A DNA stretch of 5,923 bases from assembly GCA_025450495.1 (NCBI GenBank), contig JANWHI010000075.1, positions 1-5,923 of the forward strand. The letters are read 5' to 3'. This DNA comes from Candidatus Dormiibacter sp. Its GTDB lineage: Bacteria; Chloroflexota; Dormibacteria; UBA8260. The notes below the pieces were generated by a model. That model searched no databases. It had not been told where the DNA came from and was given only the letters and a program-made list of their open reading frames with translations. Position 1 is the stretch's first letter. Each line of letters begins with the position of its first letter. Below are positions 1 through 5,554 of the stretch, piece after piece. The translations under genes and the position numbers were made by a program.

Positions 1-1227
1 CACCACCACGCCCTCGGGTCCGGCTGAGTCGCGGGCCATCCGCAGCGCCGCGGCGACATCAGCCGCGGTGCTCGCGCCGGCACCCCAGCGGCGCGCCAGG
101 TCGGTGGCATCCGCCGCGCGCGGAGTGGCCGGCGCGGTGAAGACCACCTCGCGGGTCAGGGGGTGGAGTGCGGTCAGCATGGCGTCGAGCTCCTTGTCCG
201 CCATGGCGCCGAACACAGCGACCGAGTGACGCCCCTCGCACAGTGGACCGGCGGCGGCGACCATGGCCGACACCGCCTCGGTGTTGTGGCAGCCATCGAT
301 GAGCAGCGATGGCGAACCGACGATCCACTGCATGCGGCCGGGCCAATGCAGGGTCGCGGCGCCGCGCGCGATCGCCTCATCCGGGATGCTCATCCCGCGG
401 CGTGACAGGACACGAGCGGCGTGCGCGGCAGTCGCGACGTTGCGGAACTGGAAGCCGCCGATGAGTTGCGCTGTCACATGCAGCGGCGGATCGTCGATGT
501 CCACAGCGACTCCACGATGCTCGCGTTGCTCGCCCCGCCAGGCGACGTCGGTACCCACACCGACGCATGAGCCCGCTGCCGCGTGCTCCGCGGCTGCGCG
601 GATCACGGTGAGTGCCATCCCCTGGGCACCGGTGACGACGTCGTTGCCCCCCTTGATGATCGCCGCCTTCTCGGCGGCGATCCCCGCGATCTCATGGCCG
701 AGCTCCGCGGTGTGGTCGACCGCGATCCCCGTGATCACGGCAACGCCCAGGTCGAGGACGTTGGTGCTGTCGAGCCTGCCACCGAGGCCCACTTCGCAGA
801 TGAGCACGTCAGGCGTCGCGTCGCGGGCGGCGAGGATGCCGGCGGCGGTCACGACCTCGAACACCGTCGGCGGGCCGAGCGCGTCCGGCATCCCCTCTGC
901 GGCGTCGAGAACGCGGGCGATGACGTCGGCAAAGCCCTGCTCTGAGATGGGCCGCCCGTCGAGGGCGATCCGCTCGCACCACGAGAGGAGGTGCGGCTTG
1001 GTGAGCATCACTGTGCGCAGACCGGCGGCGCGCCCCATCGACTCCAGCAGAGCGCACACCGACCCCTTGCCGTTGGTCCCGGCGACGAGCACGCCCTTGA
1101 GCCCGCGATGTGGATTGTCGAGCAGGCCCATCAATGCTTCGATGCGTTCGAGGCCGAGCCTCATCCCGCGCCCCTCGAGCGCCTCCAGCGCGGCCAGCGC
1201 GCCGGCGTAGTCGAGGGTCAGCGCCAC
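1..1227 (-). CDS. folC: Folylpolyglutamate synthase / dihydrofolate synthase FolC (C-terminus cut by window edge)
   Basis: Mur-ligase-type ATP-dependent enzyme of the cytosol that adds glutamate to folates; many bacterial forms also make dihydrofolate from dihydropteroate. Reading the reverse strand gives 409 residues before the window ends. The P-loop GTNGKGS is at residues 50-56, the 'PHL...ERI' element at 78-87, TVFE at 121-124, EVGLGGRLDSTN at 145-156, an EKAAIIK element (family EKAGIIK) near 187-193, and the C-domain signature IDGCHN at 310-315 (family usually DGAHNP). Family length is about 420-440, so roughly 20 residues are missing. The GTG at 1227 fits the usual short lead before the conserved Tyr; an in-frame GTG at 1233 is an alternative. 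Either start lies inside the end of the preceding 185-aa gene, implying coupling. GGAGGAGG at 1247-1254 is the nearest purine-rich stretch but lies rather far upstream. Whether it is mono- or bifunctional cannot be decided here. Confidence 0.95.
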   Translation of the reverse strand, partial: MALTLDYAGALAALEALEGRGMRLGLERIEALMGLLDNPHRGLKGVLVAGTNGKGSVCALLESMGRAAGLRTVMLTKPHLLSWCERIALDGRPISEQGFADVIARVLDAAEGMPDALGPPTVFEVVTAAGILAARDATPDVLICEVGLGGRLDSTNVLDLGVAVITGIAVDHTAELGHEIAGIAAEKAAIIKGGNDVVTGAQGMALTVIRAAAEHAAAGSCVGVGTDVAWRGEQREHRGVAVDIDDPPLHVTAQLIGGFQFRNVATAAHAARVLSRRGMSIPDEAIARGAATLHWPGRMQWIVGSPSLLIDGCHNTEAVSAMVAAAGPLCEGRHSVAVFGAMADKELDAMLTALHPLTREVVFTAPATPRAADATDLARRWGAGASTAADVAAALRMARDSAGPEGVVV

Positions 1228-1775
1228 GGCCACGTCGCGCTCATCGCCTCCTCCGCGCCGGGCCGCTCCACCACGTCGCGCAGCCAGCGCAGCCACGCAC
1301 GTCGCCGGGGTGCGGCGTCACCGATCTCCTCGACGGCGGCGACGCGAAGGAGGCTCCCAGTCTGGTGCACGATCGCGGCCTGGAAGTCCTGGTACTCCAG
1401 GAGCGTGGGACCGTCCACGACCGCGTCAGCTGCTCCGGCGCCGTGGACCACGAAGCCGAAGATGCGACCGCGTTCGTGGTCGAACGTGGACCGTGGGGTG
1501 ACGGTGAGAGGGCCGGCTGCGGGCAGCAGTGGGGTCAGCATCTCCAACCAGGCGCGCTGAGGATCCGGCGCGGCGTCGACGGCATCGAGCACGAAGAGCT
1601 CGCCGCTCAGCGCGGCCACGGCGGCTCCGAACTGGCTCCAGTACAAGAGGTCGACACCATTGAGGGCGACGCTACCGAGGTCGGCGCCGCCGCCGTCCAC
1701 GAAGCTGACCATGAACGGCCGTGCGTAGGGCTTGCGTGCCTCATGCTCGGACCAGCGCAGCCGCAAGGTGGCCAT
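1218..1775 (-). CDS. Uncharacterised 185-aa protein with internal duplication, between folD and folC
   Basis: I do not recognise a family. The protein has 185 residues and no cysteine, no signal peptide and no clear membrane segment, so it is probably cytosolic. It consists of two similar halves: G-x-x-LL-x-(W/Y)-x-x-F-x-AA-(5)-G-x-L at residues 40-60 recurs at 122-142, and an R-AWL-x-x-L element at 74-80 recurs at 159-165. Each unit is preceded by a beta-like FV stretch with Gly residues (25-31 and 108-115). The ATG at 1775 lies 6 bp after the folD stop, with GAGGG overlapping that stop as a plausible ribosome site. The stop overlaps the folC start. Third-position G/C bias matches the neighbours, so it looks like a genuine gene. 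Position suggests a link to folate metabolism, but a function cannot be assigned; conservation in folate clusters of relatives would be the key test. Confidence 0.8.
   Translation of the reverse strand: MATLRLRWSEHEARKPYARPFMVSFVDGGGADLGSVALNGVDLLYWSQFGAAVAALSGELFVLDAVDAAPDPQRAWLEMLTPLLPAAGPLTVTPRSTFDHERGRIFGFVVHGAGAADAVVDGPTLLEYQDFQAAIVHQTGSLLRVAAVEEIGDAAPRRRAWLRWLRDVVERPGAEEAMSATWPWR
1281..1658 (-). repeat. Two diverged protein-level repeats within the 185-aa gene
   Basis: Repeat A covers residues 40-80 (1536-1658) and repeat B residues 122-165 (1281-1412). About 15 positions are identical over roughly 41 aligned residues, with one 3-residue gap: G40/G122, L43/L125, L44/L126, F49/F131, A51/A133, A52/A134, G58/G140, L60/L142, A65/A147, V66/V148, R74/R159, A75/A160, W76/W161, L77/L162, L80/L165. 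W46/Y128 is a conserved aromatic pair. The alignment was made by eye and no statistic was computed. It suggests an old gene-internal duplication forming two similar sub-domains. Confidence 0.55.
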
Positions 1776-1781
1776 GCGCCC

Positions 1782-2657
1782 TCAGCGGGGCGATGCGGGC
1801 ACGGCGCCGCCCCTGCGCGCCTCACAGAGGGCGACCGTGTTGTGCATGAGCATGGCGATGGTCATCGGACCGACGCCACCTGGCACAGGCGTGAGCCACC
1901 CCGCCACCGGCTCGACGGAACCCCGATCGACGTCGCCATGCAGCTTGCCTTCAACGCGCGAGATGCCGACGTCGATGACGCAGGCCCCCGGCTTCACGTG
2001 GTCGGCGGTGATCATGCCGGCGCGACCGATGGCGGCGACGAGGATGTCCGCCTCGCGGCACACCGCGGGAAGGTCCACCGTCCGCGAGTGGCACATGGTC
2101 ACTGTGCAGTCCGCGTTGAGCAGCAGCATCGCCATCGGGCGCCCCACCAGCGCGCTGCGGCCGACCACCACGGCACGGCTGCCGCGCAGCGGCACGTCGT
2201 AGCGGCGCAGGATCTCCATGCAGCCGGACGGCGTACAGGCCACGGCCGCCGCCCTGGCTCCCTGCGCCAGCAGCCCCATGTTCACGGGGTGCAGCCCGTC
2301 GGCGTCCTTGTCCGGTCGGATCACGTCGAGAACGGCGTCGGGATCGATCTGCGCCGGCAGCGGCAGTTGGACGAGGATGGCGTCGATGCCGTCGTCATCG
2401 TTCATTCGCTGCACGATGCTCACGATGTCAGCCGTCGAGCTGTCGCCGGGCGGCGTCTGCTGTTCGACGTGGATACCCAGCTCCTCGGCCGCCTTCCCCT
2501 TGTTGCGCACGTAGACCTGCGAGGCGGGATCATCACCGCACAGCACGACGCCGAGCCCCGGCCTGACCCCGGCCTCGGTCAGCGCGCGCGCACGATCGCC
2601 GACCTCCGCGCGCACGGCGGCGGCGACCGCCTTCCCGTCGATGATCACCGCGCTCAC
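1782..2657 (-). CDS. folD: Bifunctional methylenetetrahydrofolate dehydrogenase / methenyltetrahydrofolate cyclohydrolase FolD
   Basis: Cytosolic enzyme interconverting 5,10-methylene-THF, 5,10-methenyl-THF and 10-formyl-THF with NAD(P), feeding purine and formyl-Met synthesis. The 291-residue protein is full length for the family (about 285-300). Catalytic and binding signatures are all visible: S46-x-x-Y49-x-x-x-K53-x-K55 (the family Y and K active-site residues), QLPLP 97-101, KDADGLHPVN 117-126, CTPSG 141-145, the Rossmann element VVGRSALVGRP 164-174, CHSRT 189-193, GDVD 241-244 and TPVPGGVGPMT 256-266. The start is a GTG whose bases overlap the folB stop (GTGA), so translation is probably coupled; only a weak AGG-like site lies upstream. 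The next gene begins 6 bp after its stop. No residue I would expect to be essential is missing. Confidence 0.98.
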   Translation of the reverse strand: MSAVIIDGKAVAAAVRAEVGDRARALTEAGVRPGLGVVLCGDDPASQVYVRNKGKAAEELGIHVEQQTPPGDSSTADIVSIVQRMNDDDGIDAILVQLPLPAQIDPDAVLDVIRPDKDADGLHPVNMGLLAQGARAAAVACTPSGCMEILRRYDVPLRGSRAVVVGRSALVGRPMAMLLLNADCTVTMCHSRTVDLPAVCREADILVAAIGRAGMITADHVKPGACVIDVGISRVEGKLHGDVDRGSVEPVAGWLTPVPGGVGPMTIAMLMHNTVALCEARRGGAVPASPR

Positions 2658-3028
2658 GCCTGCGCCTGACCCCGTGCGCGCTCGATGACCACGGCAAAGC
2701 GGTTGAAGATGCCCGCGAGCGGTGGCTGCTTGGCCACGCGTACCCGGACCGACGTGATCCGCTCGTCGCTCAGCAGGGCGGTGGCGATCTCCTCGGCGAC
2801 CTTCTCGAGGAGGTTGTGCTGCCTGGTCTCGACGACGTGACGGACGGCGTCGTAGCAGCGCACGTAATCGACGGTGTCGTGCAGCCGGTCACTGCCGCCG
2901 GCGGGCCGGAGGTCGGTGCGGATCTCGACGTCGACGTCGACGCGGCCACCGAGTGCGCGCTCGGCCTCCACGTCACCGTGGTGGCCGAAGAACTGCAGGC
3001 CCTCGAGGAGGAGCCGATCGCTCGCCAT
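2654..3028 (-). CDS. folB: Dihydroneopterin aldolase FolB
   Basis: Cytosolic enzyme of de novo folate synthesis that cleaves 7,8-dihydroneopterin to 6-hydroxymethyl-7,8-dihydropterin and glycolaldehyde. The 124-residue protein matches the family length (about 115-125). Visible signatures are LQFFGHHGDVEAE at 11-23, with the H-G and the conserved acidic residue for substrate binding, TVDYVRCYDAV at 52-62, HNLLEKVAEEIA at 71-82 and the catalytic lysine region VRVAKQPP at 96-103 (K100). Its stop overlaps the folD GTG start. It lies 36 bp downstream of the HTH gene and has its own -10-like TACAAT 7 nt before the ATG with no Shine-Dalgarno sequence, so a leaderless mRNA is likely. folE, folP and folK are not in the window, so the rest of the pathway must lie elsewhere. 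Confidence 0.96.
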   Translation of the reverse strand: MASDRLLLEGLQFFGHHGDVEAERALGGRVDVDVEIRTDLRPAGGSDRLHDTVDYVRCYDAVRHVVETRQHNLLEKVAEEIATALLSDERITSVRVRVAKQPPLAGIFNRFAVVIERARGQAQA

Positions 3029-3035
3029 CGCCGCG

Positions 3036-3041
3036 ATTGTA
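3036..3041 (-). promoter_or_regulatory. -10-like hexamer TACAAT for leaderless folB transcription
   Basis: Minus-strand TACAAT is followed by exactly 7 nt (CGCGGCG) and then the folB ATG, so a normal transcription start would fall on the A of the ATG. No ribosome site is visible. No good -35 is found at 16-18 nt; CTGACC, 21 nt upstream, is too far. Inferred from spacing only. Confidence 0.55.
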
Positions 3042-3064
3042 GGGAGCGGGCGCTCGGCTCCCGG

Positions 3065-3334
3065 TCAGCTCGCCTCGGAGGTCTGCTCGGGACGCAACAC
3101 CTGCTCGGCCTTGGTGACGGGGTTGACCATGACCACGACGAAGAGGTCCTCGAAGTCGCACTGGAACAGCTGCATGAGCGACTGCCGCAGCTTGGGGCCG
3201 GGGTTGCGCGTGCCCGCCTCGAGCGCAGGGATGTAGTTCTGGGTGACGCCAAGGCGACGAGCCAGCTCGCGCTGCGTGAGGTGGTGCCGATCGCGCATGG
3301 CGCGGAGGCCGGTGGCGCGCACCTCGACGTTCAT
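3065..3334 (-). CDS. Small Cro/CI-family (XRE-type) helix-turn-helix regulator
   Basis: An 89-residue DNA-binding protein, essentially one HTH_3 domain. The helix-turn-helix is at residues 20-39 (LTQRELARRLGV, then a recognition helix TQNYIPALEAG), followed by RNPGPKLRQSLMQLFQCDFEDLF, the typical end of the domain. After it comes a hydrophobic VVVMV stretch (66-70) and a short polar tail. The reading frame stays open far upstream, but the ATG at 3334 is chosen because a TTGACA/TACCCT promoter and a GGAGGG sequence lie directly before it. It is divergent from the zinc-ribbon gene and 36 bp upstream of folB on the same strand. It may repress its own promoter and the divergent one; a role in folate gene control is speculation from position. 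Confidence 0.88.
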   Translation of the reverse strand: MNVEVRATGLRAMRDRHHLTQRELARRLGVTQNYIPALEAGTRNPGPKLRQSLMQLFQCDFEDLFVVVMVNPVTKAEQVLRPEQTSEAS

Positions 3335-3336
3335 TT

Positions 3337-3347
3337 CCCTCCGAGGG
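3337..3347. promoter_or_regulatory. Candidate operator: inverted repeat CCCTC-C-GAGGG over the HTH promoter
   Basis: A perfect 5-bp inverted repeat with a single central base covers most of the -10 box and the GGAGGG just before the HTH start codon. A dimeric Cro/CI-type protein bound here would block its own transcription. It is short and GC-rich, so chance occurrence is possible; a nearby TTG-T-CAA at 3366-3372 is a second small dyad on the -35 box. Confidence 0.3.
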
Positions 3348-3372
3348 TATGACGGAAAGGTAGTTTTGTCAA
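3344..3372 (-). promoter_or_regulatory. Sigma70-type promoter of the HTH gene
   Basis: TTGACA (3372-3367), a 17-nt spacer, then TACCCT (3349-3344): a consensus -35, ideal spacing and an acceptable -10. The start codon follows 9 nt after the -10 box, so the mRNA would begin only about 2 nt before the ATG and the GGAGGG would sit in the promoter discriminator rather than in the transcript. If transcription starts slightly earlier, GGAGGG could act as a Shine-Dalgarno sequence. Confidence 0.7.
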
Positions 3373-3394
3373 CGCGGAATGGCGGCGCTGCGAA

Positions 3395-3400
3395 TAGAGT
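3395..3400 (+). promoter_or_regulatory. -10-like hexamer TAGAGT before the zinc-ribbon gene
   Basis: TAGAGT is followed by 7 nt (GGAGCGC) and then the ATG at 3408, the geometry expected for a leaderless start. GGAG inside those 7 nt could instead be a ribosome site of a longer transcript. TTGTCA at 3366-3371 is 23 nt away, too far for a normal -35. Confidence 0.45.
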
Positions 3401-3407
3401 GGAGCGC

Positions 3408-3773
3408 ATGTGCCGCGTGTGCCTGAAGCGTCCTGAGATCCCTGACGAACGGTACGGCCGATGCGAGAGTTGTGCCAAGAATGGTCGCATCGCCTTCCGT
3501 TTCCGGCTGGGACCGGGACGCAGCGGAGACGGCCTGGTGGTTCGCGCGGGCGAGCTCTCCCCGCGAGCGTTGCGACAGAGATGGCGCGAACCGCTCGCGG
3601 CGTACGGCGGCCACGCCGCAGCGAGGCCGCACCTCGGGTTGCACGAGATTGAGCTTGTCACCGCCCGCGACAAGCTGGAGTCGGTCCGCGTGGCCCAGGA
3701 CCTTGGAGCGCGTGCTGATGAAGCGTTGGCGGCGCTGCGGACGGCAGCCGAGCGCACCGACGCAACGTGGTGA
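3408..3773 (+). CDS. Uncharacterised 121-aa protein with N-terminal CxxC...CxxC zinc-ribbon-like motif
   Basis: I do not recognise a named family. The four cysteines C2, C5, C19 and C22 make two CxxC knuckles 13 residues apart, as in small zinc ribbons or rubredoxin-like knuckles, so metal binding is likely. The middle is basic and Arg-rich (residues 27-65). The C-terminal third (about 82-118) is rich in Ala, Glu, Leu and Arg and looks helical, possibly a short coiled coil. The ATG at 3408 is chosen because the cysteine motif begins directly after it and a -10-like TAGAGT with GGAG precedes it. Codon usage is G/C-biased at third positions but less strongly than in the folate genes. It is divergent from the HTH gene and convergent with the carboxypeptidase gene, with a 15-bp gap. 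A nucleic-acid-binding or regulatory partner role is possible but unproven. Confidence 0.7.
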   Translation: MCRVCLKRPEIPDERYGRCESCAKNGRIAFRFRLGPGRSGDGLVVRAGELSPRALRQRWREPLAAYGGHAAARPHLGLHEIELVTARDKLESVRVAQDLGARADEALAALRTAAERTDATW

Positions 3774-3788
3774 CCGTGCCCCTCCGGC

Positions 3789-5072
3789 TCAGCCCGCGAG
3801 CAGCTTCCACCACGGTGACGGCCCGCTCAGGGAGTGAACCGTGGTCAGGGCCCAAGTCCCCACCGGGGTGCCCTTCAGGGTCACGGTGACGGTACCGGCG
3901 GCCGCGCCGGGGCCTGACGGCGCGATGACGGCCCGCGGGGAAACCGTCACGGAGAGGATGTCGCCGGTGCGCAGGAGCACGACCCTGTCCGGTCCGCTCA
4001 CCTGCACCGTGGTGTACGCCGCCCAGGGGGCGTCGACGTGGCCCCTCACCGGGATGGAGCCAGGTCCCACCCGGACCGTGCTGAAGTCCGTGTAGGCGCT
4101 GTCCACGGCGGCGCGGGCCACCCGGAACGCCCCGCCCAGCTCGGGGTTGGCCAGGTCGACGTTGCCGTCGGCAGGCTGGTCGAGGACGGCACCAACCATG
4201 GTGAGCGCGGGCGCGCCCGCCGACAGGGTTCGCCGTGCCGCGAAGAGCAGGCACCCGCCCGCGGCGGGTGTCCAGCCCGTCTTCACTCCCACCCAGCCGG
4301 GCTCCGCACCGAGGAGGATGTTGAGGTTCTGCACCGCGGTGCCGTCTGGAAGCGTCGCGCTGGCGGTCGACACCACGCCGATGAGCGCGTCGTTCTTGAC
4401 AACGGCCTCACCGAGGAGAAGGAGGTCGGCGGCGGTGGATGTCGTTCCCGGGTCCAGCCCGTCGGGGTCGGCGAAATGGGTGTGGTGCATGCCGAGCGAT
4501 GCCGCGCGTGCGTTGAGACGGCGGACGAAGGTGGCCTGTGTGCCGTCGATCCAACGGGCAGCGGTGAGGGCGAAGTTGTTGGCGGACGGCAGCATGAGGC
4601 CGATCAGAAGATCGCGCTCGGCCAGGCGTTCACCGAGGCTGACCGGCGCATACGACCCGCCGCTTGCAGCGATGCGGCGGTAGTCGTCCACGTCCTGCTG
4701 CGTCATCGTCAGCGACGGCCCCGCCTGACCGGGGAGCAGCGGGTGCGTCTCGAGGATGACCAGCGCTGTCATCGTCTTGGCGACCGACGCGATCGGCCGC
4801 ACCGTCAACGCGTCGGCCGACGCCAGCGGCGTGATCGCGCTGTCGAAGACGGCGGCCAGGGCGAAGCTGCCCTGGCCGGGCGTGGCGATCGCGGTGGACA
4901 CCATGGGCGCGGCGGCCCACGAGGCCGACGACGTCAGGGTCGGGGTCAGGGCAGGGATCGGTGCCGACAGCCGCGTGGCGGCAAGCACAGTGCCCGTACC
5001 GGCTGCGGCGAGGACCACTGCACCGAGCAGCACCAGGAACGCGACGCGGAGCGGACGAGCCACTGCGCGCAT
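3789..5072 (-). CDS. D-alanyl-D-alanine carboxypeptidase family protein (penicillin-binding, S11 peptidase)
   Basis: Serine hydrolase acting outside the membrane, removing the terminal D-Ala from peptidoglycan stem peptides and thereby limiting cross-linking. It has 427 residues. A basic start followed by a hydrophobic segment (about residues 8-32) is a signal peptide or N-terminal anchor. A linker rich in Ala, Thr, Ser and Pro runs to about 67. The catalytic domain carries all three active-site motifs: SVAK 96-99 (nucleophile S96, K99), SAN 163-165 and KTG 264-266. A beta-rich C-terminal region (about 330-412) resembles the extra domain of PBP5-like enzymes, but the usual C-terminal amphipathic anchor is not evident, so attachment would be N-terminal. 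The ATG at 5072 gives the complete signal; no good ribosome site precedes it. It lies 52 bp downstream of HU and may share its transcript. The S11 assignment is firm; the exact paralog (dacA, dacB or similar) is not. Confidence 0.93.
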   Translation of the reverse strand: MRAVARPLRVAFLVLLGAVVLAAAGTGTVLAATRLSAPIPALTPTLTSSASWAAAPMVSTAIATPGQGSFALAAVFDSAITPLASADALTVRPIASVAKTMTALVILETHPLLPGQAGPSLTMTQQDVDDYRRIAASGGSYAPVSLGERLAERDLLIGLMLPSANNFALTAARWIDGTQATFVRRLNARAASLGMHHTHFADPDGLDPGTTSTAADLLLLGEAVVKNDALIGVVSTASATLPDGTAVQNLNILLGAEPGWVGVKTGWTPAAGGCLLFAARRTLSAGAPALTMVGAVLDQPADGNVDLANPELGGAFRVARAAVDSAYTDFSTVRVGPGSIPVRGHVDAPWAAYTTVQVSGPDRVVLLRTGDILSVTVSPRAVIAPSGPGAAAGTVTVTLKGTPVGTWALTTVHSLSGPSPWWKLLAG

Positions 5073-5086
5073 CCAACGAGCTCGCA

Positions 5087-5112
5087 GGGACCCCGTTACT
5101 CGCCGGGGCCCC
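5087..5112 (-). promoter_or_regulatory. GC-rich stem-loop between the HU gene and the carboxypeptidase gene
   Basis: On the minus strand GGGGCCCCG (5112-5104) and CGGGGTCCC (5095-5087) can pair as a 9-bp stem with one G-U, around an 8-nt loop. It starts 12 nt after the HU stop and ends 14 nt before the carboxypeptidase ATG. No T-run follows, so it is not a canonical intrinsic terminator. It could attenuate read-through, stabilise the HU mRNA 3' end or limit ribosome access. GGGGCCCC is itself palindromic, so alternative folds exist. Confidence 0.4.
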
Positions 5113-5124
5113 GCGTCTACTCGA

Positions 5125-5439
5125 TCAGCGACCGCCCCGCTTGGAGCCGCGTGCGTTCTTCAGCGCACCGCTGAGGGTTGTGCTGGCCGCGAATCGGACG
5201 ACCCGGCGTGCCGGCACGCTGACGGCCTCACCAGTGCGGGGGTTGCGACCCATTCGCGCGGCGCGCTGCGCGGTGCGGAACGACCCAAAACCGTGAATGC
5301 GGACCTCGTCGCCCTTCTCGAGGGCGCCGGAGATGGTGTCGAAGAACCAGCGCACCTCATCACGCGCGGCGGTCATGGTGATTTCGGCACGCTCGGCGAG
5401 CTTCTCTGCAAGGACGTCACGGGTCACGACATTCGCCAT
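5125..5439 (-). CDS. HU/IHF-family DNA-binding protein
   Basis: Small nucleoid protein that binds and bends DNA as a dimer. With the start at 5439 it has 104 residues: an N-terminal helical dimerisation part (about 5-45, VLAEKLAERAEIT...FFDTISGALEKGDEV), the GFGSF turn at 50-54, the DNA-binding arm with GRNPRTGE at 64-71 (the RNP proline P67 intercalates in known HU structures), and a return strand and helix ending near 95. A short basic tail (KNARGSKRGGR) makes it slightly longer than the usual 90 residues; it is far shorter than the Lys/Ala tails of mycobacterial HupB. The frame is open to 5508, but the ATG at 5439 matches the family start and has GGAGAG just upstream, whereas the farther ATG falls in the -35 box. 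The carboxypeptidase gene follows on the same strand. Whether it acts like HU or IHF cannot be told. Confidence 0.95.
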   Translation of the reverse strand: MANVVTRDVLAEKLAERAEITMTAARDEVRWFFDTISGALEKGDEVRIHGFGSFRTAQRAARMGRNPRTGEAVSVPARRVVRFAASTTLSGALKNARGSKRGGR

Positions 5440-5478
5440 GGTCTCTCTCCAAGGATGGTCGGCGGGAAAACTCGCGGA

Positions 5479-5508
5479 AGTGTAAGGAAACGAAAAGGCT
5501 TTTGCCAA
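5479..5508 (-). promoter_or_regulatory. Promoter and leader of the HU gene
   Basis: TTGGCA (5508-5503), an 18-nt spacer and TACACT (5484-5479) form a good sigma70-type promoter. Transcription would start near 5471, giving a leader of about 32 nt that contains GGAGAG 6-7 nt before the ATG at 5439. This gene thus has a normal leader with a ribosome site, unlike the leaderless-looking starts elsewhere in the window. The spacer includes AAAAG-G-CTTTT, a small dyad of unknown relevance. Confidence 0.65.
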
Positions 5509-5542
5509 CCAGCTCGCTCACGTCGAATGCTCGGGGCTGTGT

Positions 5543-5548
5543 TACGGT
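5543..5548 (+). promoter_or_regulatory. -10-like hexamer TACGGT upstream of the FemAB-like gene
   Basis: TACGGT lies 6 nt before a GTG at 5555 and 32 nt before the TTG start of the FemAB-like gene. It would place transcription initiation on or next to the GTG. No convincing -35 is visible 16-18 nt upstream, so the call rests on the hexamer and its spacing. Confidence 0.4.
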
Positions 5549-5554
5549 GACGCG

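Noticed and set aside
263..1210. Plus-strand open frame of 315 codons opposite folC
   Set aside because: It lies antisense to folC; the product is low-complexity Ser/Arg/Pro/Ala, has no ribosome site and shows no family resemblance.
1110..2669. Long plus-strand open frame (519 codons) opposite folD and the 185-aa gene
   Set aside because: It is antisense to a firmly identified folD. The translation is rich in His, Arg and Ala with no recognisable domain, as expected from the codon bias of the opposite strand in GC-rich DNA.
3335..3757. N-terminal extension of the HTH protein to a 230-aa form
   Set aside because: The extension would overlap the zinc-ribbon gene on the opposite strand and its own promoter; the Shine-Dalgarno-like sequence, promoter and family start all point to the ATG at 3334.
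3774..3788. Bidirectional terminator between the convergent zinc-ribbon and carboxypeptidase genes
   Set aside because: The 15-bp gap contains no inverted repeat or T-run that would support an intrinsic terminator.
4038..5174. Plus-strand open frame of 378 codons opposite the carboxypeptidase gene
   Set aside because: The opposite strand carries all three catalytic motifs of the S11 family; the plus-strand product is Arg/Gly-rich low complexity.
5440..5508. N-terminal extension of HU to 127 aa
   Set aside because: The extra 23 residues do not fit the family, and the upstream ATG lies in the -35 box; the ATG at 5439 has a good ribosome site.
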